Shown here: positions 33,774 through 40,814 of the stretch, one piece after another
Numbering within the stretch: the stretch's first letter is position 1
How the letters are laid out: the number at the start of each line of letters is the position of its first letter
Notes under the pieces: model-generated
Seen by the model: the letters and a program-made list of their open reading frames with translations, nothing else
The model's database searches: none
Told to the model about the DNA's origin: nothing
Position numbers and translations under genes: made by a program
Origin: WLMZ01 sp031410915
Lineage (GTDB): Bacteria > Actinomycetota > Acidimicrobiia > Acidimicrobiales > Ilumatobacteraceae
Direction of reading: 5' to 3'
Assembly: GCA_031410915.1 (NCBI GenBank)
Contig: JANNZY010000086.1
Location: forward strand, 6,434-70,433
DNA: 64,000 nt

Positions 33774-34442
33774 TCAGGCCCATGCGGCCACGCGCAGGAC
33801 GAGGTCGTCGATGAGGTGATCGAGCAAGGCGCGGCCTTCCTCCGTCGACGCTCCGGACGGGTCGCCGAGCACGCCGTTGGCGCTCACCCCACGAACACCG
33901 ACCTCGCGCAGGTGCGGCATCAATTCAGCCAACGACGCGGGGTTCCCGGCCTCGGCTGCGTCGAGACGCACGAGAGCTGGGTCGACAGCGAGCATGAGCG
34001 ACGTCTCGGTCCGGCCGGCATGAGCGTCGCCACCGGGAACGATCGGCCACCAACTCATCGTCCGCCGACCCTCGCGACGTAGACGACGTGTTGCGCTCTC
34101 GACAGGGGCGATGTTGCCGCCGTGGCCATTGACGAAAACGATGCCGCCGGCCCAGTCGGCCGAGCGGACGAGTTCGATCATTGCCGACTCCATCACCTCG
34201 GTGCCGATCGAGAGCGTGCCGGCGAAACCGGCATGCTCGCCGCTCGCGGTGACACTGAACGAGGGCCCGATCACGACGTCGTTGCGAGCCGTGGCCAGCC
34301 CCGCTGCGAGGGCAGTGGCGATTCGGGTATCGGTGTCCAGCGGTAGGTGTGGGCCGTGCTGCTCGAACGATCCGACCGGAATCACGACGATCGGCGACCC
34401 GACCTCGGTCCACACCTGGGCACCCAGCTCGCTCGACTTCAT
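33774..34442 (-). CDS. mftE: Mycofactocin precursor peptide peptidase MftE
   Basis: This 222-residue creatininase-fold metallopeptidase is MftE, which releases the modified C-terminal Val-Tyr-derived unit from the MftA peptide. Metal-binding motifs are VIPVGSFEQHGPHLPLDTD at residues 20-38, ASGEHAGFAGTLSIG, and VNGHGGN near 104. The DAHAGRTETSLML segment is typical. A GGAGAGG Shine-Dalgarno lies about 14 nt before the ATG. The precursor and maturation genes mftA, mftB, mftC and mftD are not in the window. It is next to mftF and an ETF operon. Confidence 0.88.
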   Translation of the reverse strand: MKSSELGAQVWTEVGSPIVVIPVGSFEQHGPHLPLDTDTRIATALAAGLATARNDVVIGPSFSVTASGEHAGFAGTLSIGTEVMESAMIELVRSADWAGGIVFVNGHGGNIAPVESATRRLRREGRRTMSWWPIVPGGDAHAGRTETSLMLAVDPALVRLDAAEAGNPASLAELMPHLREVGVRGVSANGVLGDPSGASTEEGRALLDHLIDDLVLRVAAWA

Positions 34443-34507
34443 CGCCTCGACACTCGACCTCTCCGACGGCCCCTGGAAGCACGCGCCGTAGCGTCACGTC
34501 TAGCACT

Positions 34508-34525
34508 CGACGTCCATTGACGTCG
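34508..34525. promoter_or_regulatory. Perfect inverted repeat upstream of mftE
   Basis: CGACGTCCATTGACGTCG is an 18-nt palindrome with 7-bp arms and a 4-nt centre, 66 bp before the mftE start. A TAGACG hexamer (34496-34501 in reverse) lies just downstream on the mftE strand. The size and position fit a TetR-type operator such as that of a mycofactocin regulator, but no regulator gene is next to it. Confidence 0.45.
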
Positions 34526-34630
34526 ACCACGACACCCGAATGACCGTGGACGAGGTCGCCTGAGCGTGGGATCGTCCGAGGCGGCTGTGAGCCGTCTTCC
34601 GAGTCTGCAGCGGAAGGTGTCGGGTCGCCG

Positions 34631-34839
34631 GATCGGTCAATCTGGATTGACAGGGCGTCAAGTGCGCTTGACCGATCTGCTGCGGGAACACTGACGCCGG
34701 AGGGGATCGGCGGGCCGGGGGCGCGATCTTCCGTTCCGGGTCGCTGGGCTGTGGGTTCGCTGGGCCAGGATCGGTCAAGCTGGGTTGACAGCGCGTCAGG
34801 TGAGCCTGACCGATCCTGCCGCGGGAACACTGACGCCGG
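34631..34839. repeat. Two branched hairpin repeats downstream of etfB
   Basis: Two related elements lie at 34631-34700 and 34768-34839. The first has outer arms GATCGGTCAA/TTGACCGATC with internal GTCAA/TTGAC pairs. The second has GGATCGGTCA/TGACCGATCC and an inner GTCAG/CTGAC. One A-T pair is replaced by G-C, so pairing is preserved. Both are followed by GCGGGAACACTGACGCCGG. The second ends at the etfB stop codon. The remaining DNA between mftE and etfB (34443-34840) holds no credible gene. Confidence 0.78.
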
Positions 34840-35670
34840 TCAGGTCGGGGGGAGGTACGACCACTCGCGGAGGGCGGCGAGGATTTGGTCGGCGGCCTCG
34901 GCCGGATCGAGGACGATCGGATCGGCGCGGGCGCTCGACGCTGCGACACCGCCGCCGGACATGCCGGTCAGGGCCTTCACCCGCTGCAGCGCATCGGCGC
35001 CGGCGGGTGCGGCCAACGCTCGCGGGCGAGGGCGGTAGGGGCGATACGTTCCGTCGCTGACCGTCGCGCGTGCCGGCGAAGTGGCGTGCACGACCTCGAT
35101 GCCGGCCGCAGCGCGCAGCGCGCGCAGTGGGGCCCGACGCAGCATCGCCGTCGAGCCCTCGACCGACAACACAGCGGGACCGTCGACGGACAGGCGCTCG
35201 CGGCGACCGCCGTCCAACCGACGCAGTGCCTCGACAGCGTTGCCGACGAACTCGACGCGCACGAGGCCGAGCGCCTGCGCGATCCCCAGCGAGGCGGCGA
35301 TGAACGCCGGTACCGAGCCGGTGCCGCGGTCGGGCGAGTAGTCGCCGCACCAGATCTGTTGTGCGTCGGCCGAGACCGCGGCGATGGCGGCGCCGACGAC
35401 GGCGCTGGACTCGCCGAACGGTACGTCGATGCGGATCGCGCGATCTGCGCCGGCGGCGAGCGCGTCGAGAAGCACCGCGTCGGCGCCAACGGGTCCGGCC
35501 GTCACCGCGACGACGTCGCCCCCGCTGACGTCTCGACTGCGCAACGACCACTCCAACGCAGCGCGGTCCGCGGCGGACACGCCGGCGAAGCGCACGTCGG
35601 GCGACGCGATCACACCGTGCGTGTCCGGCTCCGGCCGTTGGTCGACCCACTTCAGGCAGGCGACGATCAT
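34840..35670 (-). CDS. etfB: Electron transfer flavoprotein beta subunit
   Basis: This 276-residue protein is the beta subunit of an electron transfer flavoprotein. It starts IVACLKWVDQRPE, typical of EtfB, followed by AALEWSLRS, the ADRAIRIDV region, and IWCGDYSPDRGTGSVPAFIA with the conserved D.GTGS-P segment. The C-terminal half pairs with EtfA and AMP/FAD. It is the last gene of an overlapped etfA-fixC-fixX-etfB operon. Because mftE/mftF follow, it may belong to the mycofactocin-associated ETF group, but that assignment is inference from the neighbourhood. Confidence 0.86.
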   Translation of the reverse strand: MIVACLKWVDQRPEPDTHGVIASPDVRFAGVSAADRAALEWSLRSRDVSGGDVVAVTAGPVGADAVLLDALAAGADRAIRIDVPFGESSAVVGAAIAAVSADAQQIWCGDYSPDRGTGSVPAFIAASLGIAQALGLVRVEFVGNAVEALRRLDGGRRERLSVDGPAVLSVEGSTAMLRRAPLRALRAAAGIEVVHATSPARATVSDGTYRPYRPRPRALAAPAGADALQRVKALTGMSGGGVAASSARADPIVLDPAEAADQILAALREWSYLPPT

Positions 35671-35978
35671 GTCCGCTTGAAGATCACGCCGTGGCCGCCC
35701 TCGGGGTAGCTCCAGCTGATCGCGCCCTCACGGTTGCAGACCATGTAGCACGTGCCGCACTCGAAGCACTGCTCGTAGTTGAACAGCAGGCCGCCGTCGC
35801 TGGTCGGCACGAACAGGTTCGCCGGGCAGGCAACGATGCACTCGCGGGTGCTGCAGCCCTCGCACACCGACCCGTCGACCACGATGTGCGCGTCGGGATG
35901 CACGTTGAACACGGCGGTCGCGATTCGGTCCTCGAAGGACATCTCCGGCCAGGTCTCGTCACCGATTCGGGCGCTCAT
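35667..35978 (-). CDS. fixX: FixX-like ferredoxin
   Basis: This 103-residue ferredoxin-like protein resembles FixX, the iron-sulfur partner of ETF-quinone oxidoreductases. Two Cys clusters are visible: C-x2-C-x4-C-x3-CP (CEGCSTRECIVACP) and C-x2-C-x2-C-x3-C (CFECGTCYMVC), enough for one or two [4Fe-4S] centres. The start ATG overlaps the fixC stop, and its TGA overlaps the etfB ATG. It would pass electrons between EtfAB and FixC. Confidence 0.88.
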   Translation of the reverse strand: MSARIGDETWPEMSFEDRIATAVFNVHPDAHIVVDGSVCEGCSTRECIVACPANLFVPTSDGGLLFNYEQCFECGTCYMVCNREGAISWSYPEGGHGVIFKRT

Positions 35979-37282
35979 CCGAAGCTCCGGAAACCGTCGA
36001 GCGCGTCGCGCCCGAGGTCGCGGCGACGGATGCCGAGACGCTTTCGCTCCTGCGCCACGATGCGGCGTAGGCCCGGCTTCGGCGTCGGGTTGTCGACGCG
36101 GAACATGCGCTCGACCACCGAGGTGGCGAGTTCTGGGTAGATGTGCTGCACGCGATCGGACAGCACCAGGTGCGGGGCCCGGCGCAGCTTGCGATGGTCT
36201 TTGAGCACGAAGGTGTCCTCCAGCCGGCGGCGATACCCGGCGAGGCCGGCCGTGGATGTGTCGCCCGTACGCAGCGCTTCGATGGTGGCCTCGCCGGCGT
36301 ACATGCCACTGGCCATCGCGAAGTTGACGCCCTCCAACCAGATGCCCGCAGCCAGGCACAGCGCGGCGGCATCGCCGGCCACGATCATGCCGTCGGTGGT
36401 CAGCGTCGGGATCATCGCAAGGCCGGCCTCGGGGATCAGGTGCGCCGAATACTCCTTCAACTCGCCGCCCTCGACGAGGGGAGCGATGGCCGGGTGAGCC
36501 TTCATCGCAGCGATCAAGGCCTCCGGGCGCTGCTTCTGCGCGGCCAGCTTGGGCAGTTTCAGCACCAGGCCGACGGCGAGCGTGTCGGTGTTGGTGTAGA
36601 TGAAGCCGCCCCCCGGCACACCGCTCGTGCAGCCGATGATCTCGATGTCCACTCCGTGGTTGCCGCGCACACCGAAGCGTTCGTCGATGACGTCCTTCGG
36701 GAGCGCGAGCGTCTCTTTGACGCCGAGCGTGTAGTTGGCGGCGTCGACCGGTCCGTACAGGCCCTGCTGCTTGGCGAGAAAGCTGTTGACACCGTCGCAG
36801 GCGATGACGACCCGGGCCCGCAGGTCGCCGTCGGGACGATCCGTGGTGACACCGACGACGCGACCCGCAGGGTCGTGCAGCAGCCCGGTGACGGTGGTGC
36901 TGCAGATCAACTCGGCACCCGCATCGACCGCCCTGCCGGCGAGCCAGTTGTCGAAGTCGGGGCGGTAGGCGGTGGCCCCGTTGTACGGCGGCTCACCCCA
37001 GGCCTCGCTGCGGAAGTCGATGGTCAGCGCCTTCGTGCCGGTCATGACCATCGTGCTGCGGCGGGTCACCCAGCGCTGCACCGGTGCCTCGGTCCACCAC
37101 TGCGGGATCAGCTGATCGAGGATGCGCGGGTACACCACGCCGCCGTACATGTTCTTGCTGCCTGGGAACGGGCCACGCTCGAGCAGCACGACGCGCTTGC
37201 CGCCGCGGGCGAGCACGAGTGCCGCGCACGCGCCCGCCGGTCCTGCCCCGACGACGATCGCATCGACGTCGACGTCACCCAT
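35975..37282 (-). CDS. fixC: FixC-like ETF-quinone oxidoreductase
   Basis: This 435-residue flavoprotein belongs to the FixC/ETF-ubiquinone oxidoreductase family and would move electrons from ETF to quinone. The FAD-binding fold starts at DAIVVGAGPAGACAALVLA; KNMYGGVVYPR follows, typical of FixC. VIACDGVNSFLAKQ and GMIVAGDAAALCLA mark later FAD-binding parts. The start may be ATG 37282 or a GTG three codons earlier; the former overlaps the etfA stop. It overlaps fixX by ATGA. Confidence 0.9.
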   Translation of the reverse strand: MGDVDVDAIVVGAGPAGACAALVLARGGKRVVLLERGPFPGSKNMYGGVVYPRILDQLIPQWWTEAPVQRWVTRRSTMVMTGTKALTIDFRSEAWGEPPYNGATAYRPDFDNWLAGRAVDAGAELICSTTVTGLLHDPAGRVVGVTTDRPDGDLRARVVIACDGVNSFLAKQQGLYGPVDAANYTLGVKETLALPKDVIDERFGVRGNHGVDIEIIGCTSGVPGGGFIYTNTDTLAVGLVLKLPKLAAQKQRPEALIAAMKAHPAIAPLVEGGELKEYSAHLIPEAGLAMIPTLTTDGMIVAGDAAALCLAAGIWLEGVNFAMASGMYAGEATIEALRTGDTSTAGLAGYRRRLEDTFVLKDHRKLRRAPHLVLSDRVQHIYPELATSVVERMFRVDNPTPKPGLRRIVAQERKRLGIRRRDLGRDALDGFRSFG

Positions 37283-38201
37283 GGTCGACACCCACTCTCG
37301 CCAGCAGCTCGGTCACGACGGCGTTGGCGTCGCTGACGATGGCGAGGTCGGCGAGCTGCATCATCGGGCAGTGCGGGTCGGTGTTGACGCTGATGATGTG
37401 CGCCGGTTGGCCGAGGCCGCTCGTGTGTTGCACCGCGCCGCTGATGCCGAACGCGACGTACAGCGCAGGATCGACGACGACTCCGGTCGTGCCGATCTGG
37501 CGCTCGTGGTCGATCCAGCCGCGATCGGTGATGACCCGCGTCGCCCCCATCGACGCGTCCAGACGGGTGGCGAGTTCGGCGAGTTGCTCGAAGCTCGCCT
37601 TCGATGCCAGGCCAGCTCCACCACCGAGGATGCGTGGTGATTCGGCGAGGTCCATCGTCGCCGCATCGGGTGCGAGCACTTCAACGACGGTGGCGTCGCG
37701 ATCGATCGCGATCGCGGTCGCGCCGGCGTCGAGACGGTCGACGATCGGCAACGCCGAGACCGTCGCGGCGTCGATCGCGTCGGCACCACGAACACCGGGC
37801 TGCAGCGTCGCCACGAACGCACCGGCAGGGCGCACCGAGTGGATGACGAGTCCACCCTGGCGGGCGAGATCGACCGCGTGCGGTGTGACAGCAATGGCCC
37901 CGGCCAGCAGTTCGCGGTGCAGTACGGCGGCCAGCCGCGGCGCGAGGTCGCGCCCATCGGGTGACGCAGGCAACACGATGTTGGCCTCGCCGCCGACGTG
38001 GTCGACCAACACCCGGACCCACGCTCCCGCCGCGAACGACTCCACCTCGACGGCTCGCACGGTAGTGGCTCGACCGGCGAGCAGCCTGGCGGCCTCGGCC
38101 GTGCCGGAGCCGATGAGCAGTACGGAGCCGTCGCACTCGTCAACGACTTCGAGTCCGCCGGCCGGCAGTTGACCGTCGCGGATGGGCAGGACTGCGAGCA
38201 C
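37275..38201 (-). CDS. etfA: Electron transfer flavoprotein alpha subunit
   Basis: This 308-residue protein is EtfA, the FAD-binding subunit. The C-terminal domain carries RILGGGAGLASKASFEQL, IDHERQIGTTGVVVDPALY and VAFGISGAVQHTSGLG, then IISVNTDPHCPMMQLADLAI, all classic for FAD binding in EtfA. The N-terminal domain is less conserved. The start is a GTG. It leads a four-gene operon in which each pair overlaps by a few bases, so the subunits and the quinone oxidoreductase are made together. Confidence 0.92.
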   Translation of the reverse strand: MLAVLPIRDGQLPAGGLEVVDECDGSVLLIGSGTAEAARLLAGRATTVRAVEVESFAAGAWVRVLVDHVGGEANIVLPASPDGRDLAPRLAAVLHRELLAGAIAVTPHAVDLARQGGLVIHSVRPAGAFVATLQPGVRGADAIDAATVSALPIVDRLDAGATAIAIDRDATVVEVLAPDAATMDLAESPRILGGGAGLASKASFEQLAELATRLDASMGATRVITDRGWIDHERQIGTTGVVVDPALYVAFGISGAVQHTSGLGQPAHIISVNTDPHCPMMQLADLAIVSDANAVVTELLARVGVDHG

Positions 38202-38266
38202 GCACTGAGGCTACGAGTTGTCAGACCACCAGCGGAAGCGCAACGCGAACGCGGCGGGCGCAGCCG

Positions 38267-38908
38267 TCACGGCATTGCGGTGACGGATTCGCCGCGTGTG
38301 GCGTTGCGTCGACGGCGGATGGCGCGAACTGCCTCGAGCAGGAACGTGATCGAGAGCGCGGTTGCGAAGGCGATGATGAACGCCTTGGTGTGACTGTCCT
38401 TGAACCGGTTGCCGAAGAAGTAGCCGAGACCCGCCCCGTACGAGGCCCAGATCGCGCAGGCGACGAACACGAAGAAGATGAACCGCAGCCGCTTCTGACG
38501 GGTGATGCCGCTGGTGACGGTGATCAGTGTGCGGCCGCCGGGGATGAACCGCGCGGTGAGCAACAGGCTGCCGCCGCGCGTGCGGAGCGCGTTCTCGGCC
38601 CAGGCCAGCTTGCGGGCTCGCTCCGGCGTCCTGGCGTACCAGCGGGCGATGCGCGTGCTGAAGCGATGCCCGATCGCGTAGGCGATGTTGTCGCCGCACA
38701 TCGCACCCACCGCGCCGCACCCGATGACGATGCCGATGTTGAGATCGTTCTGCCCTGCGGCGATGCCGCCCAGGATGACGGCCGTCTCGCTGGGCACGAC
38801 CGGGATGACCGAGTCCAGCAAGGCAATGACGAAGATCACCAGGTAGAACCACGGCGACGTCGAGATGTCCTGCAGCCGGTCGAACAACGAGTCCAGAAAG
38901 CCCACCAC
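38267..38908 (-). CDS. DedA family membrane protein
   Basis: This 213-residue DedA/SNARE-associated (VTT domain) protein has about five membrane segments. The family signature ARFIPGGRTL is near residue 122, with SVIPVVPSETAVILGG near 33. Related proteins flip or scramble lipids such as undecaprenyl phosphate; the substrate here is unknown. A GTG start lies 8 nt after TAGCGT (38917-38922 in reverse), fitting leaderless initiation. Confidence 0.88.
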   Translation of the reverse strand: MVGFLDSLFDRLQDISTSPWFYLVIFVIALLDSVIPVVPSETAVILGGIAAGQNDLNIGIVIGCGAVGAMCGDNIAYAIGHRFSTRIARWYARTPERARKLAWAENALRTRGGSLLLTARFIPGGRTLITVTSGITRQKRLRFIFFVFVACAIWASYGAGLGYFFGNRFKDSHTKAFIIAFATALSITFLLEAVRAIRRRRNATRGESVTAMP

Positions 38909-39049
38909 GGGTGGTCACGCTACCCGTCACCGCCCGGGGTTCCGGTGGCACGGTCCGGCCAACCGACAGCACTAGGTTCGTTCACGCCGCTGCGCCAGCG
39001 CGCCGCATCGTCGGCGGGCGCGATACAGAACGAGGAACGAGGTACGGCA

Positions 39050-39907
39050 ATGAGGACGATCGACAAGGTCGGAGTGGTCGGCTGCGGGTTGATGGGTTCG
39101 GGAATCGCGGAGGTGTGCGCCCGAGCCGGCCTGGACGTCACGGTGGTCGAGAGCTCGCAGGCCGCCGCCGACGCCGGCATGGTGCGGATCACGAAGTCGC
39201 TGGACCGCGCGGTGCGCAGCGGCAAGCTGGAGGCGGCCGACAAGGAACGCTTTCTGGACGGCATCCGCATCAGCACCGAGCTGGAACGGCTCGAGCCGTG
39301 TGATCTCGTTGTCGAGGCCATCGCCGAGGACCAGCAGCTGAAGATCGACCTGTTCACCCGCCTCGACCAGGTGATGCACGGCGCCGATGCAATCCTGGCG
39401 TCGAACACGAGCTCGATCCCGATCATGAAGCTCGGCATCGCGACGCGTCGACCAGACCTGGTGGTCGGTCTGCACTTCTTCAACCCCGTTCCGGTGCTGA
39501 AACTGGTCGAGGTCGTGCCGTCGTTGCTGACCTCGGACGAGACGATCGCCGACGTGTCGGCATTCGCGCAGGGCGCGCTCGGCAAGAAGACGATCCGTTG
39601 CCAGGACCGCGCCGGGTTCGTGGTCAACGCGCTGTTGATCCCCTACATCCTCTCCGCGATCCGGATGTTCGAGTCCGGGTTCGCGTCGGCCGACGACATC
39701 GATGCCGGCATGATCGAGGGCTGCAACCATCCGATGGGGCCATTGCACCTGGCCGACCTGATCGGGCTGGACACCACGCTCGCGGTTGCCGAGAGTCTCT
39801 ACGCCGAGTTCAAAGAGCCGCTCTACGCGGCACCGCCGTTGCTGAGCCGGATGGTGGAAGCCGGACTGCTCGGCCGCAAGACCGAACGCGGGTTCTTCGC
39901 CTACTGA
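39050..39907 (+). CDS. 3-hydroxybutyryl-CoA dehydrogenase
   Basis: This 285-residue NAD-dependent 3-hydroxyacyl-CoA dehydrogenase oxidises 3-hydroxybutyryl-CoA (or the reverse) in short-chain fatty acid metabolism. The N-terminal Rossmann motif is VGVVGCGLMGSGIAEV. Catalytic residues are Ser in ASNTSSIPI and His in GLHFFNPVPVLKLVEV, with Asn in FVVNALLIPY. The C-terminal NHPMGPLHLADLIGLD is typical. A GAGG Shine-Dalgarno and a 100-nt leader precede ATG 39050. It stands alone and may be housekeeping. Confidence 0.9.
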   Translation: MRTIDKVGVVGCGLMGSGIAEVCARAGLDVTVVESSQAAADAGMVRITKSLDRAVRSGKLEAADKERFLDGIRISTELERLEPCDLVVEAIAEDQQLKIDLFTRLDQVMHGADAILASNTSSIPIMKLGIATRRPDLVVGLHFFNPVPVLKLVEVVPSLLTSDETIADVSAFAQGALGKKTIRCQDRAGFVVNALLIPYILSAIRMFESGFASADDIDAGMIEGCNHPMGPLHLADLIGLDTTLAVAESLYAEFKEPLYAAPPLLSRMVEAGLLGRKTERGFFAY

Positions 39908-39928
39908 GCCCGGTCGTGCGCCGACCGC

Positions 39929-40402
39929 TCAGCGGTGGGCGCCGGGCTTCGGCTTGCGCAGCTTGGCCGGACCGGTGGACGCGGGTTTCTTCTTCGGGCG
40001 CTGGTCCTTGCGCAGCACGAAGCGCAGACCGCTCCACGTCTCGTCGATCGCGCAGACCTTGTTGTCCACCCAGCCGGTCTTCAGAAACTCTTCGCGCAGC
40101 ACGTCCTCGTTGATGTCGGTGATCACGCCGCTCGCCTTCTTCGGCCACGACAGCCAGATCGCGCCGTGCGGACCGACCGCGGCGACGAGCGCCGGCCAGT
40201 TGGCCACGAGCTGGGACCGCCGACTGTGGAAGGCGATCACGATGTCGAGCGGCGGGCGCACCCGATTGGCCCATTCGACCGCCAGCGGCAACTCACCCAA
40301 CGTGTCACGAAAGTCTGCCGGGGCATTGACGGTGGCCATCCGTGTGCCCTCGCCGATGCCGAGCTTCTGGATGAGCGGTGTTCCCGAGTACCCGGCGTTC
40401 AT
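39929..40402 (-). CDS. DUF3052 family protein
   Basis: This 157-residue protein belongs to DUF3052, a small actinobacterial family. It starts MNAGYSGTPLIQKLGI, typical of the family, with IWLSWPKKASGVITDI in the middle and a basic, Lys/Pro-rich C-terminal tail. No catalytic motif is recognised. The start ATG 40402 fits the conserved N-terminus; the longer frame upstream is unsupported. It follows the PPOX gene by 25 nt on the same strand. Confidence 0.8.
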   Translation of the reverse strand: MNAGYSGTPLIQKLGIGEGTRMATVNAPADFRDTLGELPLAVEWANRVRPPLDIVIAFHSRRSQLVANWPALVAAVGPHGAIWLSWPKKASGVITDINEDVLREEFLKTGWVDNKVCAIDETWSGLRFVLRKDQRPKKKPASTGPAKLRKPKPGAHR

Positions 40403-40427
40403 CTGCAACTGCCCTGTCTGTGCTGGT

Positions 40428-40814
40428 TCAGGCGCGACCCATGATGCGGTCGACGACGATCTCGATCGCCACCCGGTCGTCGCGCTCGCCCGGTTGGCGG
40501 TACCGGGCAGCGTAGCCAGCGACAGCTGCGGCGACTCCCGCCGGATCGGCGACGAGCCGAACGGCACCCTCCAGCGTGAGCCACCGCCCGCCGTCGACCT
40601 GGCACACCGCAGCGCGCCCGCCGCGTGCGGCGTTGCGGGCCTTGACCGACGGCGCGAACGTGATGACACGCGCGGTGCGGTCCTGCGGTGTGTAACTGAA
40701 CCCGACGGCGACGACGTGGGGACTGCCGTCGGCGCGGATGGTGGTCAGTGTCGCCAGATGTCGCTCGGCCAAGAACGCGAGCACTTCCTGGCCGGGGTCG
40801 GTGGGGTCGATCAT
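40428..40814 (-). CDS. PPOX/F420-type flavin-fold oxidoreductase
   Basis: This 128-residue protein has the split beta-barrel of the pyridoxamine 5'-phosphate oxidase-like family, in the small size range of F420-dependent actinobacterial members. FLAERHLATLTTIRADGSPHVVAV is the typical start (read in parts), followed by VKARNAARGGRAAVCQVD and LTLEGAVRLV. The reaction is unknown. Its ATG overlaps the stop of the ABC permease gene, so it is the last but one gene of that operon. Confidence 0.82.
   Translation of the reverse strand: MIDPTDPGQEVLAFLAERHLATLTTIRADGSPHVVAVGFSYTPQDRTARVITFAPSVKARNAARGGRAAVCQVDGGRWLTLEGAVRLVADPAGVAAAVAGYAARYRQPGERDDRVAIEIVVDRIMGRA

Noticed and set aside
31761..34840. 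Precursor peptide gene mftA in the gaps near mftE/mftF
   Set aside because: No short frame ending in the conserved Val-Tyr region was found; the gaps are filled by hairpin repeats.
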